A stretch of 64,000 nucleotides of DNA from Vibrio vulnificus NBRC 15645 = ATCC 27562 (GCF_002224265.1 NZ_CP012882.1:1674001-1738000), one strand, 5' to 3'. Shown: positions 27,413-36,365, counted from the stretch's first letter. Translations and numbers: made by a program. Notes: a model not told the origin generated them from the letters alone.

Positions 27413-27468
27413 TTGTCTTTGCTGGAGAATCTAAGTCGGAGAATCTGACGCGTTCAAACTCGCATTCG

Positions 27469-27999
27469 TTATCCGTTGGAGATCTTACGATGCCCCTCTT
27501 GAAGGTGGACAAAATCAACCAGATCATCACCAGACACTTGGTACGCCTGACCAAAGCCTTTTACAAACAGGCCACGTTCCGCCTTAAGATTAAACAAAAC
27601 GAAATCTTCCAGTTGACTTAAACCAGAGACAATCTCGCCAAAACGCTCTTCCATTTGAGTAATCACTTGATGCCAAAGCTGAGTATCACGTTCAATCACA
27701 CTCGCTACCGCATCAAAGGTCAAACGCTTACGCGCAAAAAGCTGCTTAGCGCCTTCCTCATCTTCGATCATCATCAAAGACACTTGCGGATTCTCAAGCA
27801 GGTTACGCGCATGACGCGCGATTTTCGAGATCAAAACAAAGTACCCTTCTTGATTCTGTACAAAAGGCGCATAACTCACGTTTGGACGGCCATCCGCATC
27901 TACCGTCGCAAGTTGCAACGTTTGACGCTCCTGACGAAACTCTTTAATTTCCGGCTCTAGGCGACCTTGTAACCTTTCTTGTTTTACATGCTGATCCAT
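27469..27999 (-). CDS. hutZ: heme utilization protein HutZ
   Basis: The 176-residue cytoplasmic heme-binding protein has a split-barrel flavin-type fold. Its N-terminal part (LATVDADGRPNVSYAPFV) and long middle (VSLMMIEDEEGAKQLFARKRLTF) match HutZ. In V. cholerae, HutZ binds heme and is needed for using heme iron, acting with HutW and HutX. The C-terminal GFGQAYQVSGDDLVDF segment and a terminal His-containing tail are also characteristic; the distal ligand is not assigned here. It is the third gene of the hutW-hutX-hutZ operon. Confidence 0.93.
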   Translation of the reverse strand: MDQHVKQERLQGRLEPEIKEFRQERQTLQLATVDADGRPNVSYAPFVQNQEGYFVLISKIARHARNLLENPQVSLMMIEDEEGAKQLFARKRLTFDAVASVIERDTQLWHQVITQMEERFGEIVSGLSQLEDFVLFNLKAERGLFVKGFGQAYQVSGDDLVDFVHLQEGHRKISNG

Positions 28000-28037
28000 G
28001 GCTTTCTCCTCGAATTTTTGTTGTTATTAGATTGATA

Positions 28038-28541
28038 TTATTGAGCAAACTCATTTTGCATTGATTTAAAACGTGCCACTTGCTCTGGGAACAGTTCACG
28101 TTTTTCATCGCGGCCTAGATAGATCTTAAAAATGTTCTCACCAGAGGCCGAAAAGAAACCAAAGTAGTGGCTTTCTTTCCCCATGAATGGCTTGCTGACT
28201 AAAGCCACTGCAACAACATTGTCTAACTTGAGATGGCCGTGCAACTCACCCTGTTTGCCCATTAGGTTGTAATAGCCTCTTGCCTCTTTCCCTTTCGGGA
28301 AGGGCGCTTTCACCTCAAAAATCGAGCCGAACGCATGTACGATGGTCGTCACTGGGCCAAAATCAACCAGGTTCTCTAAAATGGATTGCGCGAGCTCTCC
28401 TTTAACCAAAACAGCCATATCCTGAGGGAGAGACTGAACGATGTCGAGCTCCGTTACGCTTAGGCGTTCTGCCATCGCTGCGGGTAATAACGTGGGTTCT
28501 TGTTGTAGCAGTTCAGCTACTTGTTGTTGCAGAGAATTCAT
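28038..28541 (-). CDS. hutX: heme utilization cytosolic carrier protein HutX
   Basis: The 167-residue cytoplasmic heme carrier of the HutX/ChuX family is thought to bring heme to HutZ. The family landmarks are DFGPVTTIVHAFGSIFEVKAPFP and SKPFMGKESHYFGFFSASGENIFKIYLGRDEKREL, whose conserved His residues bind heme. It lies between hutW and hutZ. Spacing to hutZ is 38 bases and to hutW 71 bases, with no terminator, so the three form one operon. Confidence 0.93.
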   Translation of the reverse strand: MNSLQQQVAELLQQEPTLLPAAMAERLSVTELDIVQSLPQDMAVLVKGELAQSILENLVDFGPVTTIVHAFGSIFEVKAPFPKGKEARGYYNLMGKQGELHGHLKLDNVVAVALVSKPFMGKESHYFGFFSASGENIFKIYLGRDEKRELFPEQVARFKSMQNEFAQ

Positions 28542-28612
28542 CTTCTTTCCTACAAATTATCGATTCATTGATATTTTTCGCCTGAGCCTATAAGCGTTAG
28601 GCGAACACGCCA

Positions 28613-29992
28613 CTACTGTGCGATGGCTCGTGTCTGATGAGCACTTTGATATTCAGAGCTTAGTATTTGAATACACGCTTGTGCCAAGGAAACGGCCCAA
28701 AAACTGCCTGCCAACGTCAATGTGGCACTACGCTCATTCAGTTCAACCAACCCTCTCTCTTGCCAGAGTCGGAATAGAGGTTGAAGAAAATCAAAGACGT
28801 TGTCGCCCATGAACTCAGGCAGCTTATCTGCCATCACAACACCGCGATCAAATCCAGATTTCAACGCGGCGAAAATCGCTTCTAGCGGATGTTGCTGCGT
28901 CATCATCATAAGGGGAAGCTGGCCGTGGTTTATCGCCGCCATATAGGCGTCGAGGCTACGATGTTGCATCATGCCGTAACCACCAATAGAGCCGCCAGCA
29001 CCACAACCAATCGGCAAAACTTCTGCGTAGGTCTTGGCCAAACTATTGTAGAGGCTGCGCTCGCGGTTATCCGTTGCCCAGTGGTTCACACTCAGTTGTT
29101 TGAGATGGTGCTGGCGCATAAAGTTCACTCCAATCTCATACATGCTGGCTTTATCTGGCGTCGTCGCGGGAGGAGGTAGCTTGCCCTTCTCTACCAAATT
29201 CAACATAGGCGCACTGCCCCCCACCACCAACTGGTATAAGTCCAAACCGTGCGCGCCCGTTGAGATGAAATCGTTGAGATCTTTCAACAAGACGTCACGA
29301 GTTTGATGTGGTAAGCCATATAGGAGATCAACGATCACTGGTGCTTGGTCGTAACTGGCTAACTCACTGAGACGTGTGAGCACTTTCTCTCGGTCATCTA
29401 ACCGCTTCGCGCTGCGGCGCACCAAGGTATCAAAGCTCTGAACACCAAATGAAAAGCGGTTAAAGCCGCCTTTCATCGCGCCATCATACATCTCGTCGCT
29501 AAAGCGATTAATGCGCCCTTCCAGCGTGATTTCACAATCAGCAGAAAGCGGAAAATGGTTTCGAATCGCCTCTCCCAGCTGCCTTACTTGGGCAGGAGAA
29601 AGGTCTGTAGGCGTACCGCCTCCTACGTACACGGCATGGAAAACGCCACTTTGTGTCCATGGCAGCGCCGATTTAATCGCAATTTCTTTCAGCAGTGCTT
29701 CGAAATAACCATCAACCAGTTGGCGACTGGCCGCGTTTTGGAAGAAGTTACAGAAGGTACAACGCACACGGCAAAACGGAATGTGGATATACAAACAGCG
29801 TTTTTTGCGCGAAAACTCATTACTTTGGGTCAACGTATTAAACTGTTCCACCAATTGAGATGGGTTTAATGGTCGACTCATTCCACCAGCGTGAGCTGAG
29901 TGTTTTTGAGCGAAGGCAAAACGCAACGGATCTGGGGTATCAATACCGATAATAGATTGATCATACTTATCTAATGTAAGCGTCATATTCAC
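28613..29992 (-). CDS. hutW: HutW radical-SAM heme-degrading enzyme
   Basis: The 459-residue radical SAM protein is related to HemN and to ChuW anaerobilin synthase. The cluster motif CxxxCxxC is present (HIPFCRVRCTFCNFFQN), and the SAM-binding glycine segment follows (VYVGGGTPTDLSPAQV). Members open the heme ring anaerobically to release iron. It is the first gene of hutWXZ and diverges from tonB across an intergenic region with Fur-like sequence. The first residues are not a signal peptide, so it is cytoplasmic. Confidence 0.93.
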   Translation of the reverse strand: MNMTLTLDKYDQSIIGIDTPDPLRFAFAQKHSAHAGGMSRPLNPSQLVEQFNTLTQSNEFSRKKRCLYIHIPFCRVRCTFCNFFQNAASRQLVDGYFEALLKEIAIKSALPWTQSGVFHAVYVGGGTPTDLSPAQVRQLGEAIRNHFPLSADCEITLEGRINRFSDEMYDGAMKGGFNRFSFGVQSFDTLVRRSAKRLDDREKVLTRLSELASYDQAPVIVDLLYGLPHQTRDVLLKDLNDFISTGAHGLDLYQLVVGGSAPMLNLVEKGKLPPPATTPDKASMYEIGVNFMRQHHLKQLSVNHWATDNRERSLYNSLAKTYAEVLPIGCGAGGSIGGYGMMQHRSLDAYMAAINHGQLPLMMMTQQHPLEAIFAALKSGFDRGVVMADKLPEFMGDNVFDFLQPLFRLWQERGLVELNERSATLTLAGSFWAVSLAQACIQILSSEYQSAHQTRAIAQ

Positions 29993-30063
29993 TCGCTTAT
30001 TCCCCGCTGTATAAGGCTTAGCGGGTTAATCTCTAAAACTGATGCGATCATAAAATTAGTTAA

Positions 30064-30093
30064 ATGATAATGCAATTGATAATTGATCTTATT
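30064..30093. promoter_or_regulatory. Fur-like box in the hutW-tonB intergenic region
   Basis: Three GATAAT-like repeats occur close together (GATAATGCAATTGATAAT, then TTGATCTTATT), close to a Fur binding array. It lies about 55-80 bases before tonB and 70-100 before hutW, so it could repress both divergent units by iron. By eye the first 19-mer matches the Fur consensus at 13 of 19 positions. A -10-like GTGATAATCT lies at 30104-30113. Confidence 0.5.
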
Positions 30094-30146
30094 TGCAATG
30101 TAAGTGATAATCTCGCCCAGATTTAGCTTTTCGGAACAACAGCATC

Positions 30147-30869
30147 ATGAATTTACCCAGATATCTTTTTGCGGGTTCGCTCTCGTTGATGTTGCATGCG
30201 GCGTTCATCTCAGCCAAAGAGCAAGCCGTCATTTTTCAAACCAATGCGGGTAGCGACTCTGCGTCCGTCTCATTAAATTTGGTCTCCAATCCTCCCCCTT
30301 CCTCCAATAACGTGGTGGAAAAAAACGTTGAGCCAAAAGAAGAGACCAAACCACCCACTAAACCAAAACCCAAAAAGCCAGTAGAGCCAAAGAAAGAAGT
30401 GGCGAAGCCCAAACCGCCAACCCCAAAGAAAGCGTCTTTAGAAAAAACCGTGGTAGAAAACAAGAGCAGCACGAAACCCACTGAGTCAACGCCTGTGGAG
30501 CAGCCAGAACCCGCGGAACATAAAACGCCAAAAGGTGCGGACAATGATCAACCTGCCAGTTCCGCTTCTCAGGGTGTCAGTAGCCAACCGACGCTGATTG
30601 AAAAGCCGAGCTTCATGGAGAAACCAGTTCAGCCGAAATATCCTCGAGTCGCACAAAAGCGGGGGATTGAAGGGACTGCCTTGTTTGAATTGTGGATTGA
30701 TGAGCAAGGAAAGCTAACCCAGTTACTGTTGATCACATCGAGTGGCGCAAAAATGCTTGATGACGCGGCTCGAAAAGCCATTCAGCAGTGGAAATTTACC
30801 CCTCACGCAGAGAATGGCCAAAAAATGCCTTCTCGAGTAAGAGTTCCCGTTCGATTTTCTTTGGACTAA
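30147..30869 (+). CDS. tonB: TonB energy-transducing protein (TonB1 of the heme locus)
   Basis: The 240-residue inner-membrane protein spans the periplasm to drive TonB-dependent outer-membrane transport, here probably of heme. The short N-terminal anchor is followed by a long Pro/Lys/Glu-rich linker (about 45-150, with repeated KP and EP pairs). The C-terminal TonB domain is PVQPKYPRVAQKRGIEGTAL through WKFTPH. It heads an operon with exbB, exbD and hutBCD, an arrangement typical of the Vibrio tonB1 system. Confidence 0.93.
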   Translation: MNLPRYLFAGSLSLMLHAAFISAKEQAVIFQTNAGSDSASVSLNLVSNPPPSSNNVVEKNVEPKEETKPPTKPKPKKPVEPKKEVAKPKPPTPKKASLEKTVVENKSSTKPTESTPVEQPEPAEHKTPKGADNDQPASSASQGVSSQPTLIEKPSFMEKPVQPKYPRVAQKRGIEGTALFELWIDEQGKLTQLLLITSSGAKMLDDAARKAIQQWKFTPHAENGQKMPSRVRVPVRFSLD

Positions 30870-30871
30870 CC

Positions 30872-31564
30872 ATGCAACAACTACTAGAACTGCAAAACCA
30901 ACTTGGCCTAATGACTTGGCCGCTAATTTTCTGTTCCGCGGTGACGGTGATGATCGTCATCGAACGCTTGATTCAGGTCGTTTTAAGTATCGGCGTCGGC
31001 AAAAGTGCCATACGCCGTCAACTCAGCACGATTTCGCCGACGAATAGCCAACAGATTGAGCAACTCGCACAAGCTCTATCAAACAAACGCCCGTTGCTCT
31101 ACCGCGGGGTTGCCATGCTTTTAGCACATCACGACTTTGCTAAATCGTTACGCGAAGATGCCGCAGGGATGTGGTTACAGGAAAAACGTCACCAACTTCA
31201 TTCCGGTTTACGTCTGCTGACACTCATTGGCGTGATCAGCCCACTGCTCGGCTTATTGGGGACCGTTCTTGGTCTTATCGAGATGTTTAAAGGCGTGGCG
31301 GCGTCCAGTGGCAACATCACCCCCAATGATCTTGCGGAAGGCTTAGGGCTGGCGATGAGAACCACCGCAGCCGGGCTTTTGATTGCGCTTCCTGCAATTG
31401 CCAGCGCGCAATTGCTCGGCCTATGGGCGGATCGCGTCATGTCCAAACTGGAGCATAGCTTAAACTACGTCAACCTCTGGCTGGAGGGGGTGTCACTTCA
31501 ACATGTATCACCGGGCAAGCATATTTCAGAGCAAAACAAGCTGCAGGTTACCGTCCATGATTAA
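30872..31564 (+). CDS. exbB: ExbB proton-channel subunit of the TonB complex
   Basis: The 230-residue inner-membrane protein starts at the ATG at 30872, directly after the tonB stop codon. An upstream in-frame start at 30788 would overlap tonB by about 80 bases and is unlikely. Three hydrophobic segments occur: LIFCSAVTVMIVIERLIQVV, TLIGVISPLLGLLGTVLGL and RTTAAGLLIALPAIASAQL. The second carries the conserved LGLLGTVLGL motif of the MotA/ExbB family. It forms the proton-driven motor with ExbD. Confidence 0.93.
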   Translation: MQQLLELQNQLGLMTWPLIFCSAVTVMIVIERLIQVVLSIGVGKSAIRRQLSTISPTNSQQIEQLAQALSNKRPLLYRGVAMLLAHHDFAKSLREDAAGMWLQEKRHQLHSGLRLLTLIGVISPLLGLLGTVLGLIEMFKGVAASSGNITPNDLAEGLGLAMRTTAAGLLIALPAIASAQLLGLWADRVMSKLEHSLNYVNLWLEGVSLQHVSPGKHISEQNKLQVTVHD

Positions 31565-31970
31565 AGTGCCTCAAAGTCATCAAGACTCAGGATTAACCCC
31601 AGACTTAACACCGTTACTCGACATCATTTTCATTGTGATGGTGTTTTTAATGTTAACAGCGGCAGTGAAACTGGAATCTATCGATGTCAGTTTACCCAGC
31701 AGCGATTCAAAAGCGGTATCTCCAGTGGATAAACAATCGCTCACCATCAACATCTTAGCGGAAGAACCACATTGGGCAATCAATGGTCAACGCTATCTCG
31801 ACTGGCAAAACTTCACTTTGGCCTTAACGGAAGAGACCAAAAATTCGGACAAACCCGTTGTCATCGGCGCTGATAAAACGGCAGACATTCAACACTTGGT
31901 CACCCTATTAGCTTTCTTGCAAGAAAAAGGCATTAAAGCCACTCAGCTCCTCACCGATCAACCACAATAA
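31557..31970 (+). CDS. exbD: ExbD subunit of the TonB complex
   Basis: The 137-residue protein starts at the ATG at 31557, which overlaps the exbB stop by eight bases. One N-terminal membrane helix carries the functional Asp in TPLLDIIFIVMVFLML, and a periplasmic domain follows, starting ESIDVSLPSSDS. It couples proton flow to TonB. Confidence 0.93.
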   Translation: MIKVPQSHQDSGLTPDLTPLLDIIFIVMVFLMLTAAVKLESIDVSLPSSDSKAVSPVDKQSLTINILAEEPHWAINGQRYLDWQNFTLALTEETKNSDKPVVIGADKTADIQHLVTLLAFLQEKGIKATQLLTDQPQ

Positions 31971-31981
31971 GAGATTCAGGA

Positions 31982-32833
31982 ATGAAAAAAACCATGATTT
32001 TAGGGCTCAGCGTTGCCCTTCTAAGCACCCCCCTTAGTTTGCCTTTACAGGCTGCGCAAGAACGAATCATTAGTGCTGGCAGCGCCGTTACCGAGCTAAT
32101 TTTGGCTTTGCACGCCGAACAATCCCTTGTCGCTGTTGATGTAACAAGTCAGCTACCCGAAGGTCAGCCACTTCCCAAAATCGGTTATCACCGTCGCTTG
32201 TCGGCCGAAGGCTTATTGGCGCTATCGCCAACAAAATTGATTGGCTCTGATGAAATGGGACCAGCCCCCGTATTGCAACAACTCAAGTCCACTGGCGTCG
32301 ATATTGAAGTGGTGAACACACAAGCCAATGTGGACGGGCTAAAAGCGCGCATCGACCAGATTGCCGCCATTCTAAACAAATCACAAGAAGCACAGCAGTT
32401 GAAGTCTCTAGTTGATCAGCAAGTGCAAAGTTTAAAGGCGAATCAACCGACAGAGCAGAAAAAGAAAGTGCTGTTTTTGCTGATTCACGAAGGACGCGCA
32501 GCAAACGTGGCCGGCACGGATACAACACCTGATGCCATCATCCGTTTGGCAGGCGCCATTAACCCCGCCGCCGATAAGATTACCGCCTACAAGCCTCTTT
32601 CAAGCGAGTCGATGGTAGAAATGCAGCCAGATGTGATTTTAGTCAGTGGCCGCAGTTTCGAAAAGCTGGGCGGCCCTGACGCCATCATCAAAATGATGCC
32701 TCTTTTGGCCGCTACGCCTGCCGGACAAAATAAACAGATCATGGCTATAGATGGCGCCGCTTTAGTTGGCGGTTTGGGTTTAAAGAGCCTTGCAGAAGCC
32801 AAACGACTTAACCAGTTACTTTATACGCAGTAA
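31982..32833 (+). CDS. hutB: periplasmic heme-binding protein HutB
   Basis: The 283-residue substrate-binding protein of the heme ABC transporter has a clear signal peptide (MKKTMILGLSVALLSTPLSL, cleaved after LQA). The family core is present: RIISAGSAVTELILALHAEQ and IGYHRRLSAEGLLALSPTKLIGSDEMGP. The Tyr of GYHRR corresponds to the heme-ligating tyrosine in this family. It delivers heme to HutC/HutD and lies 12 bases behind exbD. Confidence 0.92.
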   Translation: MKKTMILGLSVALLSTPLSLPLQAAQERIISAGSAVTELILALHAEQSLVAVDVTSQLPEGQPLPKIGYHRRLSAEGLLALSPTKLIGSDEMGPAPVLQQLKSTGVDIEVVNTQANVDGLKARIDQIAAILNKSQEAQQLKSLVDQQVQSLKANQPTEQKKKVLFLLIHEGRAANVAGTDTTPDAIIRLAGAINPAADKITAYKPLSSESMVEMQPDVILVSGRSFEKLGGPDAIIKMMPLLAATPAGQNKQIMAIDGAALVGGLGLKSLAEAKRLNQLLYTQ

Positions 32834-32842
32834 TTTTTCATC

Positions 32843-33874
32843 ATGTTACGTCATATCCCTCTTTCCATCTGCGTCACGGTGCTTTTAGTGACGCTGAGCT
32901 TAACGGCTATCTCTTCGGTGACCGTAGGGCCGATGAACATTAGTGGTGCCGATACCTTGCGCAGCTTGCTGCGCTTAGGTGACCTTGCACCGCATATTGA
33001 TGTGGTCATCCAAGAAATTCGCCTTCCCCGCACACTACTTTGCATGTTGGTGGGGGCAATTCTCGCGCTTTGTGGTGTCGTGATGCAGGGTTTGTTTCGA
33101 AATCCATTGGCCGAACCGGGCATCATTGGCGTCTCAGCTGGTGCGGCATTAGGTGGAGCAGTTGCGATTGTCGCCCTTTCTCAAGTGGCAATGTTGTCTA
33201 GCTCGATCATGAATTTAGCGGTATTGCCCATTGCCAGCTTCCTTGGTGGTGCGCTGGCGACGGCCTTGGTCTACAAAATGGGGGCCGGAAAATTTGGGAC
33301 CTCGGTCACCATCATGCTCTTAGCGGGCGTCGCGATTAGTGCCATTTCCGGTGCAGCGATTGGCTATCTCAACTTCCTTGCCGATGATCAAACACTGCGT
33401 GACCTCTCTTTGTGGTCAATGGGCTCACTCGCGGCAGCAAACTGGGGATCCATTGCTTTGGCGGCTTTGACCTTATTAGCCCTTTATGTCTACTTTGCTC
33501 GTAAAGCCATGGCGCTGAATGCACTACTTTTGGGGGAATCTGAAGCTCGTCATCTAGGCATTGAAGTACAACGCCTCAAAAGAGGTTTGATTGCACTTTC
33601 AGCCATTGGCGTTGGGGTGACGGTCAGTATTTGTGGGGCGATTGGTTTTATCGGTCTGGTTATCCCGCATCTTGGTCGTATGCTTGCAGGGCCAGACCAT
33701 CGCAAATTAATTCCGCTCTCAGCGTTGCTAGGCGCGTTACTGCTGACCTTTGCTGACATGGTGGCAAGAGTTGCCGTCGCACCTGCTGAGTTGCCTGTGG
33801 GCATCGTCACTGCCGCTATCGGCGCACCTTTCTTTATTTATCTTCTCTTCCAGCAGAAAGGACGAATTGTATGA
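32843..33874 (+). CDS. hutC: heme ABC transporter permease HutC
   Basis: The 343-residue inner-membrane protein of the BtuC/FhuB/HemU (FecCD) family has about ten helices. It contains the ATPase-contact segment LLGESEARHLGIEVQRLK, followed by the family motif CGAIGFIGLVIPHLGR. It forms the membrane channel for heme import. The end overlaps the hutD start by four bases. Confidence 0.92.
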   Translation: MLRHIPLSICVTVLLVTLSLTAISSVTVGPMNISGADTLRSLLRLGDLAPHIDVVIQEIRLPRTLLCMLVGAILALCGVVMQGLFRNPLAEPGIIGVSAGAALGGAVAIVALSQVAMLSSSIMNLAVLPIASFLGGALATALVYKMGAGKFGTSVTIMLLAGVAISAISGAAIGYLNFLADDQTLRDLSLWSMGSLAAANWGSIALAALTLLALYVYFARKAMALNALLLGESEARHLGIEVQRLKRGLIALSAIGVGVTVSICGAIGFIGLVIPHLGRMLAGPDHRKLIPLSALLGALLLTFADMVARVAVAPAELPVGIVTAAIGAPFFIYLLFQQKGRIV

Positions 33875-34656
33875 AAAAGCCTGTTGTACTTCGAGGGCAA
33901 AATCTCTCATTGCAGTTCGCCTCTCGCCAGGTGCTCAAACAGATCGATGTGGCATTTTGCGCTGGTGAAGTGGTGGCATTACTTGGCCCAAACGGCGCAG
34001 GAAAAAGTAGCCTGCTCAAGTTGTTGAGCGGTGAGATAGCTTCCTCACAATCCATCGAATATTTTGGTAAAGCCGCCAAAAGCTGGCGCAGCGCAGAGCT
34101 TTCTCGTCACTTGGGTTTGTTGCCACAAAGCAGTTCACTCACCTTTCCTTTTCTAGCGCGAGAAGTGGTCGAATTAGGTGCGATCCCTCTGGCGTTATCC
34201 CAAGCTGAAGTGAAAGCCATCGCTGAGAAATACATGGCCATAACGGACGTCGTCCATCTGGCAGACAGCTTATATCCTGCCCTATCTGGCGGAGAGAAGC
34301 AGCGCCTTCATTTTGCGCGAGTATTAACTCAGCTCGATCAAAGTGGCGATCAAAAAATCTTGATGCTGGATGAGCCAACCTCTGCGCTCGATCTGGCCCA
34401 CCAGCACAATACTCTGCGAGTGGCGAAACAGTTTGCCAAAGAGCAACAAGCGTGCGTCATTGTGGTATTGCATGATCTTAATCTGGCGGCTCAATATGCA
34501 GACCGCATGGTGATCCTACATCGTGGTGAGATTGTGGTTGATGCCAGTCCAGAAGAGGCTCTGACTCCAGAAATTATTGACTCGGTATACGGCTATAAAG
34601 CGTTGATTGGCCGTCACCCTACTCTGGGCTTCCCGCTAGTCCAGCCTGCCGCCTAG
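33871..34656 (+). CDS. hutD: heme ABC transporter ATP-binding protein HutD
   Basis: The 261-residue ATPase has Walker A GPNGAGKSS, signature LSGGEKQR, Walker B ILMLDEPTSALD and the switch His in VVLHDLNLA. It energises HutC. It is the last gene of the tonB operon and its start overlaps hutC (ATGA). Confidence 0.93.
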   Translation: MKKPVVLRGQNLSLQFASRQVLKQIDVAFCAGEVVALLGPNGAGKSSLLKLLSGEIASSQSIEYFGKAAKSWRSAELSRHLGLLPQSSSLTFPFLAREVVELGAIPLALSQAEVKAIAEKYMAITDVVHLADSLYPALSGGEKQRLHFARVLTQLDQSGDQKILMLDEPTSALDLAHQHNTLRVAKQFAKEQQACVIVVLHDLNLAAQYADRMVILHRGEIVVDASPEEALTPEIIDSVYGYKALIGRHPTLGFPLVQPAA

Positions 34657-34700
34657 CGCGTTTGAGCGATGAAAATCGCCATCGTTCGCGCCCTATAAAA

Positions 34701-34727
34701 ATAAAGCTCCCAAAATGGGAGCTTTAT
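34701..34727. terminator. bidirectional terminator between hutD and the TetR gene
   Basis: Stem ATAAAGCTCCCA / TGGGAGCTTTAT around AAA, with a T-rich flank. It lies between convergent genes. Confidence 0.85.
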
Positions 34728-34744
34728 TTATGGAATATTGGTCA

Positions 34745-35206
34745 TTATTGACTAATACGGACAAGAGACTTACCAAACAGCCACTCGAGCTCTTTTTTAC
34801 TCTCTTCACCAAACTGGCTTTCCGTCATTTTGTAGAGACGGTCGATACCGTTTGCCGCAAACTCGTGCGCACGCTCAGCCGTTACAATATGGTGGAAAAG
34901 CAGACGCAGGATGGCACGGAACTCTTCATCTTCCAACGCAACAACCCAGCTTTGAGAAAACTCGTTTAGACCTTTATTGAATTCAAGGTGCTCAACGAAC
35001 AGTTTAAAAATTCGACCGTCTAGTGCAGCGGTAAAGTCCGTTTTCTTAGGGAAATGATGACTTATACCGGTACGTGAAACACCTGTCTGTTGGCTCAACG
35101 TCGTGTACGACATTTTGTCGTAACCGAGCCTAAGCAACTGATCAACAACGGCATCCATAATTTTCTGGATAGTGATTTCGGTATCTTCTTTACTACGCTT
35201 TGGCAT
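34745..35206 (-). CDS. TetR-family transcriptional regulator (short)
   Basis: The 153-residue regulator has an N-terminal helix-turn-helix of TetR type (ITIQKIMDAVVDQLLRLGYD, then SYTTLSQQTGVSRTGISHHF) and a short C-terminal helical ligand/dimer domain. It is shorter than most TetR proteins (about 190). It sits beside the hut operon, and a Fur-like box (35259-35273) lies 53 bases before its start codon. Iron-responsive expression is therefore possible, but its target genes are unknown. Confidence 0.85.
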   Translation of the reverse strand: MPKRSKEDTEITIQKIMDAVVDQLLRLGYDKMSYTTLSQQTGVSRTGISHHFPKKTDFTAALDGRIFKLFVEHLEFNKGLNEFSQSWVVALEDEEFRAILRLLFHHIVTAERAHEFAANGIDRLYKMTESQFGEESKKELEWLFGKSLVRISQ

Positions 35207-35258
35207 ATTTTAGCTCTTCTCTTTGTAAATCCATCTAACTCAAAGTCTGAGGTCAGAA

Positions 35259-35273
35259 TGAAAATCGTTCTCA
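35259..35273. promoter_or_regulatory. Fur-like 7-1-7 box upstream of the TetR gene
   Basis: TGAAAATCGTTCTCA matches the Fur 7-1-7 inverted repeat (TGATAAT-N-ATTATCA) at about 11 of 14 positions. It is about 53 bases upstream of the TetR start codon. The rest of the 528-base gap up to the next gene shows only one promoter-like sequence at its far end. Confidence 0.4.
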
Positions 35274-35683
35274 ATAGGTTGCCAGAAAACACCCTTTTTC
35301 GAAATAAACAAGCCTACTTTTTATTACGAAATACTGTAAACCAGGTTTGCAGATGCATGTCGTCAAGCAAAACAAAATTTCAGAATATGCAACTAAATTA
35401 ATACCATTAAATGACATTAGTTTAATATTTACATCTGCATTTTGAACCGATTGATAGCGATAGATTATGTAAAAATAATTTATCTCGAGATACTCTTATA
35501 AAATCCTGCTAGGTGCAACTCACTCACTGTGATTACTAAGTAAGTAAAAGGTGAAATCCGGTAAATTATTGACTCGGATCACATCGTCCATTAACAAAAT
35601 CTAAAGTTATCTCTGCTTAACCCTCTCAACAAACAACATAGCATACCGATATTTTTTTATCCAAGTTGTTCCATTTATTTCTA

Positions 35684-35710
35684 TTGAAAAAAAAACGAGT
35701 TGAGTATAAT
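35684..35710 (+). promoter_or_regulatory. sigma-70-type promoter of the YfcZ-like gene
   Basis: TTGAAA (35684-35689) and a perfect TATAAT (35705-35710) are separated by 15 bases, which is short but workable. They lie just upstream of the start codon at 35735, so the untranslated leader would be very short. Confidence 0.45.
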
Positions 35711-35734
35711 CCCTTTTTTAAGTGAGGATTCGTT

Positions 35735-36034
35735 ATGAGCATTGAACACGAAGAAACCCAAGTATGTGAAGCGTGTGGTTGCGCTGGTGAAATTGGCTTT
35801 ATCATCAAAGAAGGCGATGACGTTGCAGACGTGACAATTTACGCTGGTTCAAAAGAGTTGCTACAAGCGGAATTTGCCAAGTATCTAGAGCTGGCGAAAG
35901 CAGTAAACGAAAATGTGGAATACAACACCACAGAGCTGACTGATGACGCCACTGAGCTCACTGCTCGCTTTAAATTCGAAGTGAGTGCAGAGAAACTGAT
36001 TTTTGAACTGAAAAGCCGCTCTTTATCACGTTAA
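35735..36034 (+). CDS. YfcZ/YiiS-family (DUF406) small protein
   Basis: The 99-residue cytoplasmic protein starts MSIEHEETQVCEACGCAGEIGF. The CxxCGCxxE segment and the conserved middle (DVTIYAGSKELLQAEF) identify the DUF406 (YfcZ/YiiS) family, whose function is unknown. A ribosome-binding site (GTGAGGA) lies before the ATG. A terminator follows at once. Confidence 0.9.
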   Translation: MSIEHEETQVCEACGCAGEIGFIIKEGDDVADVTIYAGSKELLQAEFAKYLELAKAVNENVEYNTTELTDDATELTARFKFEVSAEKLIFELKSRSLSR

Positions 36035-36051
36035 TCCCTAACGTTATTCTT

Positions 36052-36084
36052 AGACGAGCCTACGATTTAGGCTCGTCTTTTATT
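36052..36084. terminator. terminator after the YfcZ-like gene
   Basis: Stem AGACGAGCC / GGCTCGTCT followed by TTTATTTT. It lies between two convergent small genes and overlaps the end of the minus-strand one. Confidence 0.85.
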
Positions 36085-36365
36085 TTGATCTGCTGCCACT
36101 TCAGTGCACCGTTGGTTTCAAAACTCTTTTCCGCAACACACTCAAGCAACACACCTTCAACATTCAATACCGCACCAATGGAATACGCTTGATCTTGGTA
36201 ATAACACACCCGTAAGCGTGCTGGCGTTTCTGCTGCCACCACGGCCACGACCTTGTCCCCTGTCGATACCGTTTTTGCTACCGCAGGCACAGAGCTAAAC
36301 AGCAACAACATCAGCGTAGCCAAACCACGAATCGCAGTGATACCTGTTACCCAATTTTGACGCAT
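36060..36365 (-). CDS. secreted small protein, DUF1496 family (YnjH-like)
   Basis: The 101-residue precursor has a signal peptide (GLATLMLLLFSSVPAVA). The short mature domain carries the DUF1496 pattern RVCYYQDQAYSIGAVLNV, then GVLLECV, resembling E. coli YnjH. The two cysteines probably form a disulfide in the periplasm. The function is unknown. The gene is convergent to the YfcZ-like gene and its stop codon is inside the shared terminator stem. Confidence 0.85.
   Translation of the reverse strand: MRQNWVTGITAIRGLATLMLLLFSSVPAVAKTVSTGDKVVAVVAAETPARLRVCYYQDQAYSIGAVLNVEGVLLECVAEKSFETNGALKWQQIKIKDEPKS

Noticed and set aside
30788..30871. Upstream start for exbB overlapping tonB
   Set aside because: It would overlap tonB by about 80 bases, and the ATG directly after the tonB stop gives the family's N-terminus.
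35090..35401. Antisense frame across the start of the TetR gene
   Set aside because: It lies opposite a clear TetR domain and has no motif of its own.
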